64,000 nt of DNA, from NCBI GenBank assembly GCA_964595205.1, contig CAZQOQ010000018.1:124001-188000 (forward strand), in the 5' to 3' direction. The notes beneath the pieces were generated by a model. That model made no database searches. It was given only the letters and a program-made list of their open reading frames with translations, and was not told the origin of the DNA. Origin of the DNA: JADKIH01 sp964595205. GTDB lineage: Bacteria > Bacteroidota > Bacteroidia > AKYH767-A > 2013-40CM-41-45. Of this stretch, positions 18,298 through 27,412 are shown piece after piece (within the stretch, counting starts at the first letter, position 1; each line of letters opens with the position of its first letter). Made by a program: the position numbers and the translations under genes.

Positions 18298-20244
18298 TTA
18301 TTCTATAGTCACGTCTAAAATTTCACCAAATATATCATTTAATGGGAATGGAATATTCATTTGCTGATATGGCGATCCCGGCCACCATTTTGTATTATGG
18401 AATTCCTGCGTAATGATCAGAAGCATTTGATTATTGGGAATGCTGGAAACTTTTTCGTTCATATACCCTACAATTCTCAACCGATCCGGTTCAGGGCCAA
18501 TCCGCCAGATAATTTCCGTGGGTTTCCATTCTATCTCAAAATAATAATAAGGCGAAGCAAATAATGAATCATCCGGTTGAGGTGCTTTTTCCGTTAATGC
18601 ACGATATGAATGATTCCACCTGTGTGCAAGAAATTCCTGTCCTCCATACTTTATAGTATTGCAACCGATGCCAAAATTTTCGGGTTCCCAACAAGCCATG
18701 TCCCAGTTTGTGCATGCGACGGTAACGTTACCGTCATCTTTTTGAATTTCCTCGGGAAGAGGGGTGTTCCATGACGAAAGATCGTGAGGATCGTTGGTGG
18801 GGTTGTTATATACCGGGGGAAAAGTCTGGTCGGGACAATAGGGTGGTGTTTTTAAAATCTCAAAATCAATTTCTGAATATCCGACTCTTTCAACACGGTT
18901 ATCTTCTTCTCCGCCCCAGTAGGTAGCCATGTAACCTGCTTTTTTACATGGGCGCCTGAAATTCCAGTCGGTGGCATCGCCTCCCTGGTTGATCATCCAT
19001 ATTGCATTCGTGACTCCGTTCCATACGTTATTCCTGTTTAATAATTCGGTGAGCTTTGCTTTAACTCTTATTTTCCCATAACAAAGTCCGTGTCTTGAAA
19101 TTATCCCCACATTTTCCTTACGCCATTTTCCGGGAGTAGTGCCGGGATTGTGAATAACAATTTTTTTATTTACCGGATCTGAGAAAACGGTTTCACATGG
19201 TGAAGAAGAAACCATGGGAGTACCGCTAATCAGTTCTTCCTTTTTGTAAAAACTCCTGTTCCAGTTATAATCGCGTTTAGAGTAATTGTCATTTAAAACA
19301 TCGGCAATTACGGGAATGTTTTCAAGCCTGGTAGAAGCGTCGATGTAGTGCAGAAATTGAGAGAATGGCGCGCGACGATAAAGACCAGTGTCCTCACCGC
19401 AATTATTTTTGGAAATGCCCGTCTTCAGTTCTTTAAAATATTTTTTCTCATAATAAATTCCAGATCCCAGATCCGGATGAGCAATTACTTTTAGTGAAGT
19501 ATTGGAAAACTGCGTGACGATATTTTTCGGTTTGTCTCCTTCTCCATTTAAAAAATAATAATATGGAGATACATATCTATTCTCATGCTTCCGGTTTATA
19601 TATTGTATCCAGGCAGGGATCATCCCTTTCGAAATAACGTCGTTGGCAGTGACCACCAATAAAAAAGAATAAGTACCGACACGGGGGTTTCGCTTCCACT
19701 GGTGATTAACGCCATTCTCAAAATAAACCTGCTCGTTCCTCGGGTTTCCACAGATCCGGATCGAGTCAACAATTTCATGATATTCGTTATCTCCGGGAAT
19801 TGCTCCTGTGATCCTGAATGCAACGGTACTGTCTTCCCAGCTGCCATAAAAATTTTCCGTACAATATTCATTGTATTTACCTGTTGCAGAATCAACTTCA
19901 GGAAATTTATACGTCTCGTTCTGGTAAAATATTTTATATTGAAACTTTTCAGGTTTACCGGAATTATTTTTGATCATAAAACGGCAAATAAAATATCCTT
20001 CTCTGATTTGCCGGATCGTAGGAATGATAAATCCGGTGGACATTGCATCGAGATAGTCCAGTTCGATTTCTTTAATACTATCTGTATTGCCGGGAGAATA
20101 ATTTGAAAGTGCATTAAAGCCGGTCACTGAAAAAGATGCTGAACCGGGAGACATTGCTTCTTTTGCAGTTTTTGTTTCATTTCTGCATGAGAAGAATATG
20201 GTTAACAACAATGCCACAAACGAAATGATCTTCATCTTCCTCAT
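18298..20244 (-). CDS. Lipoprotein with GH16-like (concanavalin-type) domain
   Basis: 648 aa. The signal ends in a lipobox-like FFSC with Cys20. The N-terminal half (to about 370) is unassigned beta-rich sequence. The C-terminal half has features of glycoside hydrolase family 16: GLCYGKIRVKAKL (strand at the cleft), NAIWMINQGGDATDW, and the catalytic signature EIDFE at 458-462, which matches the E-x-D-x-E pattern. It could trim or remodel the glycan made by the neighbouring enzymes at the outer membrane or periplasm. The ATG overlaps the preceding gene (ATGA) by four bases. The assignment rests on the motif and fold pattern; catalysis is inferred. Confidence 0.72.
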   Translation of the reverse strand: MRKMKIISFVALLLTIFFSCRNETKTAKEAMSPGSASFSVTGFNALSNYSPGNTDSIKEIELDYLDAMSTGFIIPTIRQIREGYFICRFMIKNNSGKPEKFQYKIFYQNETYKFPEVDSATGKYNEYCTENFYGSWEDSTVAFRITGAIPGDNEYHEIVDSIRICGNPRNEQVYFENGVNHQWKRNPRVGTYSFLLVVTANDVISKGMIPAWIQYINRKHENRYVSPYYYFLNGEGDKPKNIVTQFSNTSLKVIAHPDLGSGIYYEKKYFKELKTGISKNNCGEDTGLYRRAPFSQFLHYIDASTRLENIPVIADVLNDNYSKRDYNWNRSFYKKEELISGTPMVSSSPCETVFSDPVNKKIVIHNPGTTPGKWRKENVGIISRHGLCYGKIRVKAKLTELLNRNNVWNGVTNAIWMINQGGDATDWNFRRPCKKAGYMATYWGGEEDNRVERVGYSEIDFEILKTPPYCPDQTFPPVYNNPTNDPHDLSSWNTPLPEEIQKDDGNVTVACTNWDMACWEPENFGIGCNTIKYGGQEFLAHRWNHSYRALTEKAPQPDDSLFASPYYYFEIEWKPTEIIWRIGPEPDRLRIVGYMNEKVSSIPNNQMLLIITQEFHNTKWWPGSPYQQMNIPFPLNDIFGEILDVTIE

Positions 20245-22490
20245 CTTGAAAATTTATAAAGTTGAACAGAATTTGGTAGATCGGAAATGGAATCGTACTC
20301 TTTGCAATACACGCCATTGAATTTTTTATCTGCACAATTATAGAGAACACAGAGTATTCCAAAATCGTTTCCGGAAAAGAGTACCGGAACGATCCTGGGG
20401 AATTCATAATATTTTGGGTTCCTGTCTGAAACATATCCCTTAAATTCAGGAACAGAAGAAACAAAAAATCCCTCGTTATCAGTATCAATAATTTTCATTT
20501 CAAACCGCCAATGATCGCTGAAAGATAATATTCTGTCCTTCCCATAACCCACCGACCTGATCCGGAACAATTTTGCATTCCAGTCAAAGATATTTGCCTT
20601 TTGCGGATCTGTTACGATTGTGCTTACAGTTTTCTTTTCATTAAAACCAAGCAACGCATACCGGGTTTGCCCTTTGTAATTATACACAGTCAATATCTGA
20701 TCGGCAGAAGGAGAAGAAAAATTACCTGCTACCTGCACCGACTTATTACTGAACATATAATTTGGAAGAGTGTCGGTCAAGGTTGTCTTCCATGTATTGG
20801 TGGTAAAATTTTTTAACTGGTAAGACCCGGAAGTATCAATTAAGAACAGCTCATCATAATTTCTCCCGGAAAATTTTCCCGTAAGCATCTTAAAGAATCC
20901 GGGGGCGTTGAGAATTGAGATTTCATTCATCTTCATTTCCTTGAAATTATTCACACATGTTCCGGCATCGGTTTTAAACTCATAAATCGAAATGGTGTTT
21001 GCTGATGCGATGATTAATTCCTGCTTACCGTTGCCATTTAAATCGCCGGTCAGAATATTATTCGAAGGAATTCCTTTTCCGCTGAACGAGGTTTTCCCGG
21101 ACAATACAAAATTCTTTTTACCGACACAATAACTAAAAATGCTTATCTCATTTTCAGTTAATACAAGCAGCTGATCAAACGCCGGTGATCCGTCAGTAAA
21201 TTTTCCGGTCAAAATGGTTTGATGAGGGAAGAGTTCCCCAAGCATGAGAGAATCTTTTTTTACCAGATAAGTTGATTGTTCATTTTGTATATCTGTAAAA
21301 ATAAAATTTGAAATCTTATAGGGTGGATTATAACGGCTGAATTCGTAATTTCCTCTAACACCATTCATGTCCACAAAAGTCTGTTCGCCTCTCCTGTCGG
21401 GAATATCACCAAAGGAAATTTTAAAATCATCGACATAAATTTTCGTTCTTTTATTATTTACGACGTACACGTAAAGTTTGTCGTCAGGAGATAATTTCCT
21501 GTAATCTTCAGCAGAAAGATTCATTACGCCATTTATTTTCTGCCAGCTGTTTGCTTTCAAATTCATTTTAGCCGTGCTTTTGCCGCTCCAGAAGACAGGT
21601 TCGTCGTCGGTATTCCGGATTTCGAGCGAAAGTGTGCAGTCGGAATTATCGTCGAGGGGATAAAGCCAAACACTTGCCCAGACACTGCGGATGGTATCGT
21701 TAATTATATCTCCTGCTTTTTTAACGATCGAAACGCTGTAGCTGTTTTTAGATTTTATCAGTGATGAATACCTGCCGGAGTGAGCAACGTCGGTTGAAAG
21801 TGTCTTAATACCTTCCATTGAACTTTCGTTTTCCAGGTCATAAAAAAAAGTAGATTGATTCAATGGAGCAAAGGTAATGCTGCTTTCTTCGGGCTGTATG
21901 CCAAGAAAACGAATTTGAATGTCGTCGATATAAAATGTACCCTTGTTTCTGTTCCAGGCATAGGTCTTTATCTGGTTGAAGTTTTTCAAAAAATCTTTTT
22001 TGATGTCGAATGTCATGGTTGTTGTTTCCCATTTTCTTTCAGAAACAGGAAGACCTTCTGCGCCCCAGCTTTGTACTTTTCCGTCTTCACCATCTACTTC
22101 CATGACCCATAAATTATCGGGAAATTTTTTTTCAGTCCAGATTTTCAGAGTGATTTCGACCCGGCGAAGATTCTTCCATGAAGAAATTTCAGAAAAAGAT
22201 TTTTTTATTTCGCAGCCATATTCCGATTCGGGAATAATTTTCACGCTTTTTTTTCCGGAAACAGATCTTTCATTACTTATTGATGGAATACTTACGGGCT
22301 GTCCGTTTTCGAAATCGAAAAATATTTCCCTGAGAATGATCAGATCGGCTGTATTTAAGACTTCCTCTTTCGGTTTAGGAATAATGGAGGTGATTTTCTT
22401 CCTGCTGCTTTTTTTATAAAAATAGATTCCGGCGCCTGCATAAAACAATGCAAGGACAATGACGGAAAAGATAAAAATTCGTTTAATCAT
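20241..22490 (-). CDS. Membrane-anchored protein with two beta-sandwich modules and a propeller-like C-terminal half
   Basis: 749 aa. A single N-terminal helix (about 5-25) anchors it, and the rest should be periplasmic. Two related modules follow, about 55-200 and 210-365. Each ends with a signature: NQIKTYAWNRNKGTFYIDDI in the first, KLYVYVVNNKRTKIYVDDFK in the second. The same pattern ends the proteins at 10772 and 13609. Residues 390-749 contain FG-GAP/VCBS-like repeats (for example LTGDLNGNGKQELIIA and LTGKFSGRNYDELFLI) and probably form a beta-propeller. No catalytic motif is visible. A scaffold or glycan-binding role in the same pathway is a reasonable guess. Confidence 0.7.
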   Translation of the reverse strand: MIKRIFIFSVIVLALFYAGAGIYFYKKSSRKKITSIIPKPKEEVLNTADLIILREIFFDFENGQPVSIPSISNERSVSGKKSVKIIPESEYGCEIKKSFSEISSWKNLRRVEITLKIWTEKKFPDNLWVMEVDGEDGKVQSWGAEGLPVSERKWETTTMTFDIKKDFLKNFNQIKTYAWNRNKGTFYIDDIQIRFLGIQPEESSITFAPLNQSTFFYDLENESSMEGIKTLSTDVAHSGRYSSLIKSKNSYSVSIVKKAGDIINDTIRSVWASVWLYPLDDNSDCTLSLEIRNTDDEPVFWSGKSTAKMNLKANSWQKINGVMNLSAEDYRKLSPDDKLYVYVVNNKRTKIYVDDFKISFGDIPDRRGEQTFVDMNGVRGNYEFSRYNPPYKISNFIFTDIQNEQSTYLVKKDSLMLGELFPHQTILTGKFTDGSPAFDQLLVLTENEISIFSYCVGKKNFVLSGKTSFSGKGIPSNNILTGDLNGNGKQELIIASANTISIYEFKTDAGTCVNNFKEMKMNEISILNAPGFFKMLTGKFSGRNYDELFLIDTSGSYQLKNFTTNTWKTTLTDTLPNYMFSNKSVQVAGNFSSPSADQILTVYNYKGQTRYALLGFNEKKTVSTIVTDPQKANIFDWNAKLFRIRSVGYGKDRILSFSDHWRFEMKIIDTDNEGFFVSSVPEFKGYVSDRNPKYYEFPRIVPVLFSGNDFGILCVLYNCADKKFNGVYCKEYDSISDLPNSVQLYKFSR

Positions 22491-22511
22491 ATTCCAATCA
22501 GCAAAGGATGA

Positions 22512-23507
22512 TCATCCTATGAGGTCATTTATCCATGCTTCTACAAGAGGTAATTCCTCACGACCGATAAATTTATTCTCAACCATAATGGTATAACAAC
22601 GGAACAGATTTTCACCCAGGTTCTCGACTCCATTTTTCAGATCTACTGCCTCAAGCAGGCGACAGATGCTGGCATTATTCAGGTAACCGGGAATTTCATC
22701 TTCGAAGTCCTTCAAAAGGCTGTGTTCATTTCTCTCCTGCCAGACGGTTGCGTTGTGAAATAAAATGGTCCAGCCGCAGGTCCATGCAATGCGTTGTGCG
22801 ATGAAGCTCCGCCATATATCAGTCATTCGAAAACTGCAGTAAGATGGGAGATATAACAGAGGAAATGCTTCGCGAAACCAGGTGGTATTCTGACTATTGA
22901 AAGGGCACCAGGAATTTTTGCCTAAAGCTACGGGTAATCGTTTATCAAACTTTACGGGTAACTCACGGCACATGCGGTACACTGCATCAACATCAGGGTT
23001 TTCGTCTGCGAGACCTTGTTGTATGGGGCAAATTAAATCAGCAGGATCATTTTCAAGAATAGGTGTCGATGTTGAAATATATTCAAGAGGAAAGCCCCTG
23101 GGCCAGATGGGGGCATTGGAAAATGACCGGTAAATATTTATCCACCCTTCTTCGCCTACAATTTTAGCTTTGATTTTCCGGGAACGTCTATTCCAGAATT
23201 CGGTTTTGGGAAAATTATCATCGTCGCTTTCAATGATAATTTCACTGGCAGCGGCAAGGAGATAACCAATGTTTTTTCTTGAATAATGTTTTTTAGGAAG
23301 GATTTTAGCGAGTCGGAAGTTGAGTTTATCCTGCTCTTCGATTGAATAAAAACGACAATTGCTGAGTTTGAAGTCTGCAGGTGATTTTGTGTCACCGATG
23401 ACAATGAAATCAATATCCTGATGAGCTGCACCGGAAGCGAAGGACTTCAGCGCTTCATTAGGGGCTGCAATACTGGTAATGATCAGAGATGTTTTTTGTT
23501 CTTTCAT
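22512..23507 (-). CDS. STELLO-like glycosyltransferase family protein
   Basis: 331 aa from the ATG at 23507, which overlaps the upstream stop codon as TAATG; a longer reading to 23543 is less likely. The N-terminus TSLIITSIAAPNEALKSFA followed by IVIGDTKSP and the sequence RKNIGYLLA, then IIESDDDN, matches the STELLO/DUF288 pattern. In that group a GT-A-like fold uses a DDD-type motif. The plant members act in the Golgi during cellulose synthesis; bacterial functions are poorly known. No membrane segment is seen, so it is probably cytoplasmic and modifies the same glycan or its precursor. Confidence 0.7.
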   Translation of the reverse strand: MKEQKTSLIITSIAAPNEALKSFASGAAHQDIDFIVIGDTKSPADFKLSNCRFYSIEEQDKLNFRLAKILPKKHYSRKNIGYLLAAASEIIIESDDDNFPKTEFWNRRSRKIKAKIVGEEGWINIYRSFSNAPIWPRGFPLEYISTSTPILENDPADLICPIQQGLADENPDVDAVYRMCRELPVKFDKRLPVALGKNSWCPFNSQNTTWFREAFPLLYLPSYCSFRMTDIWRSFIAQRIAWTCGWTILFHNATVWQERNEHSLLKDFEDEIPGYLNNASICRLLEAVDLKNGVENLGENLFRCYTIMVENKFIGREELPLVEAWINDLIG

Positions 23508-24238
23508 TAAATAGATACGGCACGAAATGTGATCCGGCGCCAAAAATAATATAACAGCGTTTCAATGGAATTTATGATTGCCTTTTTAGAAACCCGAGGC
23601 GATGGCGCCCGGTAATGAATCGGAATTTCAATGCTCTTATATTTTCTGAGAATATATCTTAATTCGGTCTGATAAAAATGTGCTTTCGATTTCAAAGGGA
23701 ATGCGGTGAACATACTGACAATATTTCTATGGAACCCCTGATAACCGGATGTCATGTCATGGAGTTTGGTTCCGAGTAAAAGGTTTGTCAGAATCGTACC
23801 TGTCTTCGAAAGAGATTGACGGTTGGCCGGGGAATCGCCCATTGATCCTCCTTCGATAAATCTGCTTCCGTAAACACAGAGATAATCTGATGAGAGGAAC
23901 CTGAGGAAGTCCTTCAGGGCAGCAGGATCATGAGACAAGCCTGCATCCATTTCGATGATAAATTCTGCATCGGAGTGTAATGCTTCTTTATATCCCCTGA
24001 TGTAAGCATCAACAACATTTTTATTTTCAGGAGCCCAGATGGTAATGAAGCTTTTATCGTCTGCACTTAACTGCCTGCACAATTCAAGAGTCCTGTCCTT
24101 CGATACATTATCTACAATCAGGTAGACTTTTCCATTAGGCAACTCTTTTAACACGGCTTGCAATGCCGAGGTAAACGGGTAAAAATCAGCCTCTTCGTTT
24201 GCCATCGGAACAACTACAGCCCAGGGAGTTAAAGACAT
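23507..24238 (-). CDS. GT2 family glycosyltransferase, first gene of the - strand glycan operon
   Basis: 243 aa from the ATG at 24238, chosen because WAVVVPMANEEADF then follows at once, as in GT2 enzymes. VDNVSKDRT and MDAGLSHDPAAL give the usual nucleotide-sugar and metal motifs, and YGSRFIEGG is also present. It resembles polyprenyl-phosphate hexose synthases, with a C-terminal hydrophobic patch near YYFWRRITF but no full anchor. It probably supplies a lipid-linked sugar to the GT-C-like membrane proteins encoded on the opposite strand. Five genes follow with gaps of 21 bases or less. Its promoter must lie beside the heptamer array that begins 50 bases upstream. Confidence 0.85.
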   Translation of the reverse strand: MSLTPWAVVVPMANEEADFYPFTSALQAVLKELPNGKVYLIVDNVSKDRTLELCRQLSADDKSFITIWAPENKNVVDAYIRGYKEALHSDAEFIIEMDAGLSHDPAALKDFLRFLSSDYLCVYGSRFIEGGSMGDSPANRQSLSKTGTILTNLLLGTKLHDMTSGYQGFHRNIVSMFTAFPLKSKAHFYQTELRYILRKYKSIEIPIHYRAPSPRVSKKAIINSIETLLYYFWRRITFRAVSI

Positions 24239-24287
24239 AAATTTCAACAGGGATAAAAAATGGAAATGCAAGGTAAAAAATAGATTT

Positions 24288-24476
24288 CAAGAACCAAGAA
24301 TCAAGAACCAAGAATCAAGAACCAAGAACCAAGAACCAAGAATCAAGAATCAAGAACCAAGAACTAAGAATCAAGAACCAAGAAGCAAGAACCAAGAACC
24401 AAGAACCAAGAACCAAGAACCAAGAATCAAGAACCAAGAATCAAGAACCAAGAGACAAGAACCAAGAGACAAGAAT
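24288..24476. repeat. Heptamer array, 27 units of CAAGAAC/CAAGAAT
   Basis: 27 consecutive 7-bp units run without a register break. Nearly all differences are at the last base (C or T); a few units are TAAGAAT, CAAGAAG or CAAGAGA. The array occupies the divergent gap between the - strand glycan operon (start 24238) and the tetR gene (start 24602). The rest of this 363-base gap is AT-rich. A box TTCCTTTG near 24572 resembles a -7 element for tetR. No coding sequence is present. Confidence 0.95.
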
Positions 24477-24601
24477 CAGGAAGTTGCTTGTTGAGATGTA
24501 GAATGATAAATAAAAATTTTTGCGTTTTTTAAACATTTGATTAAATCGTTTGTTTAATTCATTTTAAACTCTTTCCTTTGCCACCTTACATCAAACGGGA
24601 A

Positions 24602-25231
24602 ATGGCCAAAAAGAAAATCGATCACTCAACGGAGGATAAAATCAAATTCGCCGCTAAAGAAGTATTTCACCGCAAGGGATTTTCGGCAACGCGAACCCGT
24701 GACATTGCCGAAGAAGCGGGAATAAACCTCGCACTTTTAAATTACTACTTCAGGAGTAAAGAGAGACTATTTAACCTCATAATGCTGGAGACACTTCAGT
24801 CATTTGCGGGCTCACTCAGCATTGTGATGAATGATCCCAACTCTACATTGAATGAAAAAATTGAAGCAATCGTTTCAAATTACATCGACATGCTCCTGGA
24901 AGAACCAAACATCCCGGTTTTTATCATGAGCGAATTACGATACAATCCGGGTGTTTTATTGTCAAAACTTCCTATCAGGGACTTATTATTGAAATCTGCT
25001 TTTGCAAAACAATACCAGGAGACGATCAAATCAGGCAAACTGCCCCCGATATCCATACTTCATTTTATTATGAATCTCCTTGGACTTACCGTATTTCCTT
25101 TCATCGCCGCCCCGATGATCAAACGGGTTGGCGGTTTGAAGGACGATGATTATGAGGCAATGATGATTCAGAGAAAAAAATTAATTCCTGCCTGGGTAAA
25201 TGCGATCATGAATGTAAAAAAACAGAAATGA
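24602..25231 (+). CDS. TetR family transcriptional regulator of the efflux operon
   Basis: 209 aa from the ATG at 24602; a TTG at 24578 would add eight unconvincing residues. The N-terminal HTH is clear: AAKEVFHRKGFSATRTRDIA then EAGINLALLNYYFRSKERLF. The rest is a helical ligand-binding and dimerisation domain. It is the first gene of a seven-gene operon, and its stop overlaps the TolC start (ATGA). It probably represses its own operon and responds to a substrate of the pump, as CecR does for ybhGFSR in E. coli. No operator palindrome was identified. Confidence 0.92.
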   Translation: MAKKKIDHSTEDKIKFAAKEVFHRKGFSATRTRDIAEEAGINLALLNYYFRSKERLFNLIMLETLQSFAGSLSIVMNDPNSTLNEKIEAIVSNYIDMLLEEPNIPVFIMSELRYNPGVLLSKLPIRDLLLKSAFAKQYQETIKSGKLPPISILHFIMNLLGLTVFPFIAAPMIKRVGGLKDDDYEAMMIQRKKLIPAWVNAIMNVKKQK

Positions 25232-26499
25232 AAAAAAATAAAACTTCGCCGGTTCTGATTTTGTTTTTACTGCTTCTTCTGGTTAAAGTGAGCAGAGGCC
25301 AGGTTGCCCTTTTACAAATTGACAGTTGCTACGCAATGACGCAAAGAAATTATCCACTCATAAAGCAATATGATTTAATTGAGAAAGCGAATGAATACAG
25401 CATCAGCAATGCCAACAAGGCTTATCTGCCTCAGGTGAGCGTTACCGGAATCGGTGCGTATGTTTTCGGAGGCTTCCCGAGTCTCGGCCCTCCAACGAGC
25501 GGACAGGAAGAAGAGAATATGAAATTCATCGGCCTTGGGCAACTCAACCAGGTGATTTGGGATGGCGGTGCGACAAAATCTAAAAAAAATATTTCAGACG
25601 CGCAATCGGCCGTTGAAAAATCAAACGTCGATGTTCAGATGTATGCCCTGAAAGAAAGAATTAATCAATTGTTCTTTGGCATCCTGCTGATGGATGAGCA
25701 AATAAAACAGATTGACATACAAATTGAAATGCTGAACCGAAATGTCAAACGCCTGGAACTCTTGAATAAGAACGGATATGCCCTGAGTACAGAGACGAAA
25801 GAATTAAGCGCAGAAGTACTCAAAATAAAACAACGACGCATCGAATTTGTATTTACAAGAAAGGGGTATAAAGACATGCTGGCGCTCTTTCTTGGAAGCC
25901 CCCTTGATGATTCAATTAAACTTCTGAAACCGGACATGCTGCTGATTGGGGATACGATTAACAAAAGACCCGAACTTCTGATGTATTCCAATCAGCGACG
26001 GCTTGCAGATGAACAGTATTCGATTGACCGGGTGAAAATGATGCCTAAGATCGGATTGCTGGGCGCAGGAGTGTTAATTACTCCCGGTATCAATCTTGGC
26101 GGAAAAGATAAATCATCCATTGCGCTTGCAGGACTGAATCTCTCATGGGAGCTGGGTGGTTTATACACTCATTCCGGAAATAAAAATTTATATAAAAATT
26201 CTCTCAGTAAAATCCGTGTGCAGGAGGAGACATTTCTTTTTAACAATAATCTGCAATCGTCTCAATCAGGAACGGAGATAGAAAAATGCAGGGCTATTTT
26301 ACAATCAGACGACGAGATATTGAATCTCCGCACCAGCATCCGGGAGGGTTATCAGCTCCAGTATGAGAACGGAAAATGTTCCTTATTCGACCTCATCAAT
26401 GCGACTGAAAAAGAAACGGAGGCAAAATCAAATAAGGCTTTGCATGATGTCCAACTCATGCTTGCCATCTACCAGTTAAAATCAGCAAAAGGAAATTAA
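25228..26499 (+). CDS. TolC family outer-membrane efflux protein
   Basis: 423 aa. Signal peptide at residues 1-24 (hydrophobic core LILFLLLLLVKV, then SRGQ). Two long helical hairpin repeats follow, typical of the TolC channel (for example SYAMTQRNYPLIKQ near the start and RTSIREGYQLQYENGKCSLFD near the end). It forms the outer-membrane exit duct for the ABC pump encoded downstream. Its ATG overlaps the tetR stop, and the next gene begins 11 bases later. Length is near the family norm. Confidence 0.9.
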   Translation: MKKNKTSPVLILFLLLLLVKVSRGQVALLQIDSCYAMTQRNYPLIKQYDLIEKANEYSISNANKAYLPQVSVTGIGAYVFGGFPSLGPPTSGQEEENMKFIGLGQLNQVIWDGGATKSKKNISDAQSAVEKSNVDVQMYALKERINQLFFGILLMDEQIKQIDIQIEMLNRNVKRLELLNKNGYALSTETKELSAEVLKIKQRRIEFVFTRKGYKDMLALFLGSPLDDSIKLLKPDMLLIGDTINKRPELLMYSNQRRLADEQYSIDRVKMMPKIGLLGAGVLITPGINLGGKDKSSIALAGLNLSWELGGLYTHSGNKNLYKNSLSKIRVQEETFLFNNNLQSSQSGTEIEKCRAILQSDDEILNLRTSIREGYQLQYENGKCSLFDLINATEKETEAKSNKALHDVQLMLAIYQLKSAKGN

Positions 26500-26510
26500 A
26501 AACATACACT

Positions 26511-27410
26511 ATGAACCATTACAAGAGCTTCCTTTCAATAACGATGATCCTGTTTGCCCTTGGCTGTAAAAAAAGTGGAAATGATTTTGATGCTTCGGGC
26601 TCCTTCGAAGCTATTGAAACTATCATTTCTTCCGAAGCAAACGGAAAAATTCTAGCCTTGAACCTGGAAGAAGGATCCTGGCTGAAACAAGGCCAGGTAG
26701 CAGGGTACATTGACAGCTCACAGCTCGTCCTTTCGCGAGAGCAATTGCTGCAAAATCAAAAAGCAATTTTATCGGGCAGACCTCAGATACAGGTTCAGCT
26801 CGATGCTTTGCAAAAAGAATATGATAGCGCGATAAAAGACCGTGAACGAATTGCCAACCTGGTGAAGGGTGAAGTCGCTTCGCAGAAACAGCTTGATGAT
26901 GCGGATGTCCGAATCGCCACCCTCGCGGCCCGCATTGAGGCGCAAAGGAGTACGCTGGAAACGACTTCTTCGTCGCTCACCGAACAGGGCGGATCAGTTA
27001 CCGCACAGCTGAACCTTCTCAACGATCAGATCCGAAAATGCACGATCATAAATCCGGTAACCGGAACCGTGTTAACAAAATATGCAGAGCCTAATGAAAT
27101 TACTTCGGTTGGAAAACCACTATATAAAATCGCCAACCTGAGTTCTCTTATCCTGCGCGTCTTCATTACTGGCGATCAGTTATCGAGGATCAAATTAAAT
27201 CAAACGGTACGTGTTTTCACTGATACATCCGAGAATAATTTTAAAGAAACGAAAGGAACTGTAACCTGGATCAGTGACAAGGCCGAATTTACTCCCAAGA
27301 CCATTCAGACGAAAGACGAACGGGCAAATATGGTCTATGCCGTAAAAGTAAATGTTGTAAACGACGGGACTTATAAAATAGGAATGTATGGCGAAATAAA
27401 ATTCGACTGA
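26511..27410 (+). CDS. HlyD-type periplasmic adaptor lipoprotein
   Basis: 299 aa. The signal ends in FALGC, giving a lipid-modified Cys19. The order of parts is: a split biotinyl-lipoyl domain (AIETIISSEANGKILALNLEEGSWLKQGQ, about 33-62), a coiled-coil hairpin (about 75-170), and a beta-barrel with VTGTVLTKYAEPNEITSVGKPLYKI. This is the membrane-fusion protein that links the ABC pump to the TolC duct. It lies 2 bases before the first ATPase gene. It corresponds to YbhG in the E. coli system. Confidence 0.92.
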   Translation: MNHYKSFLSITMILFALGCKKSGNDFDASGSFEAIETIISSEANGKILALNLEEGSWLKQGQVAGYIDSSQLVLSREQLLQNQKAILSGRPQIQVQLDALQKEYDSAIKDRERIANLVKGEVASQKQLDDADVRIATLAARIEAQRSTLETTSSSLTEQGGSVTAQLNLLNDQIRKCTIINPVTGTVLTKYAEPNEITSVGKPLYKIANLSSLILRVFITGDQLSRIKLNQTVRVFTDTSENNFKETKGTVTWISDKAEFTPKTIQTKDERANMVYAVKVNVVNDGTYKIGMYGEIKFD

Positions 27411-27412
27411 AG

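Noticed and set aside
24288..24476. CRISPR-like array
   Set aside because: Units are only 7 bp and contiguous with no spacers, and there are no cas genes.
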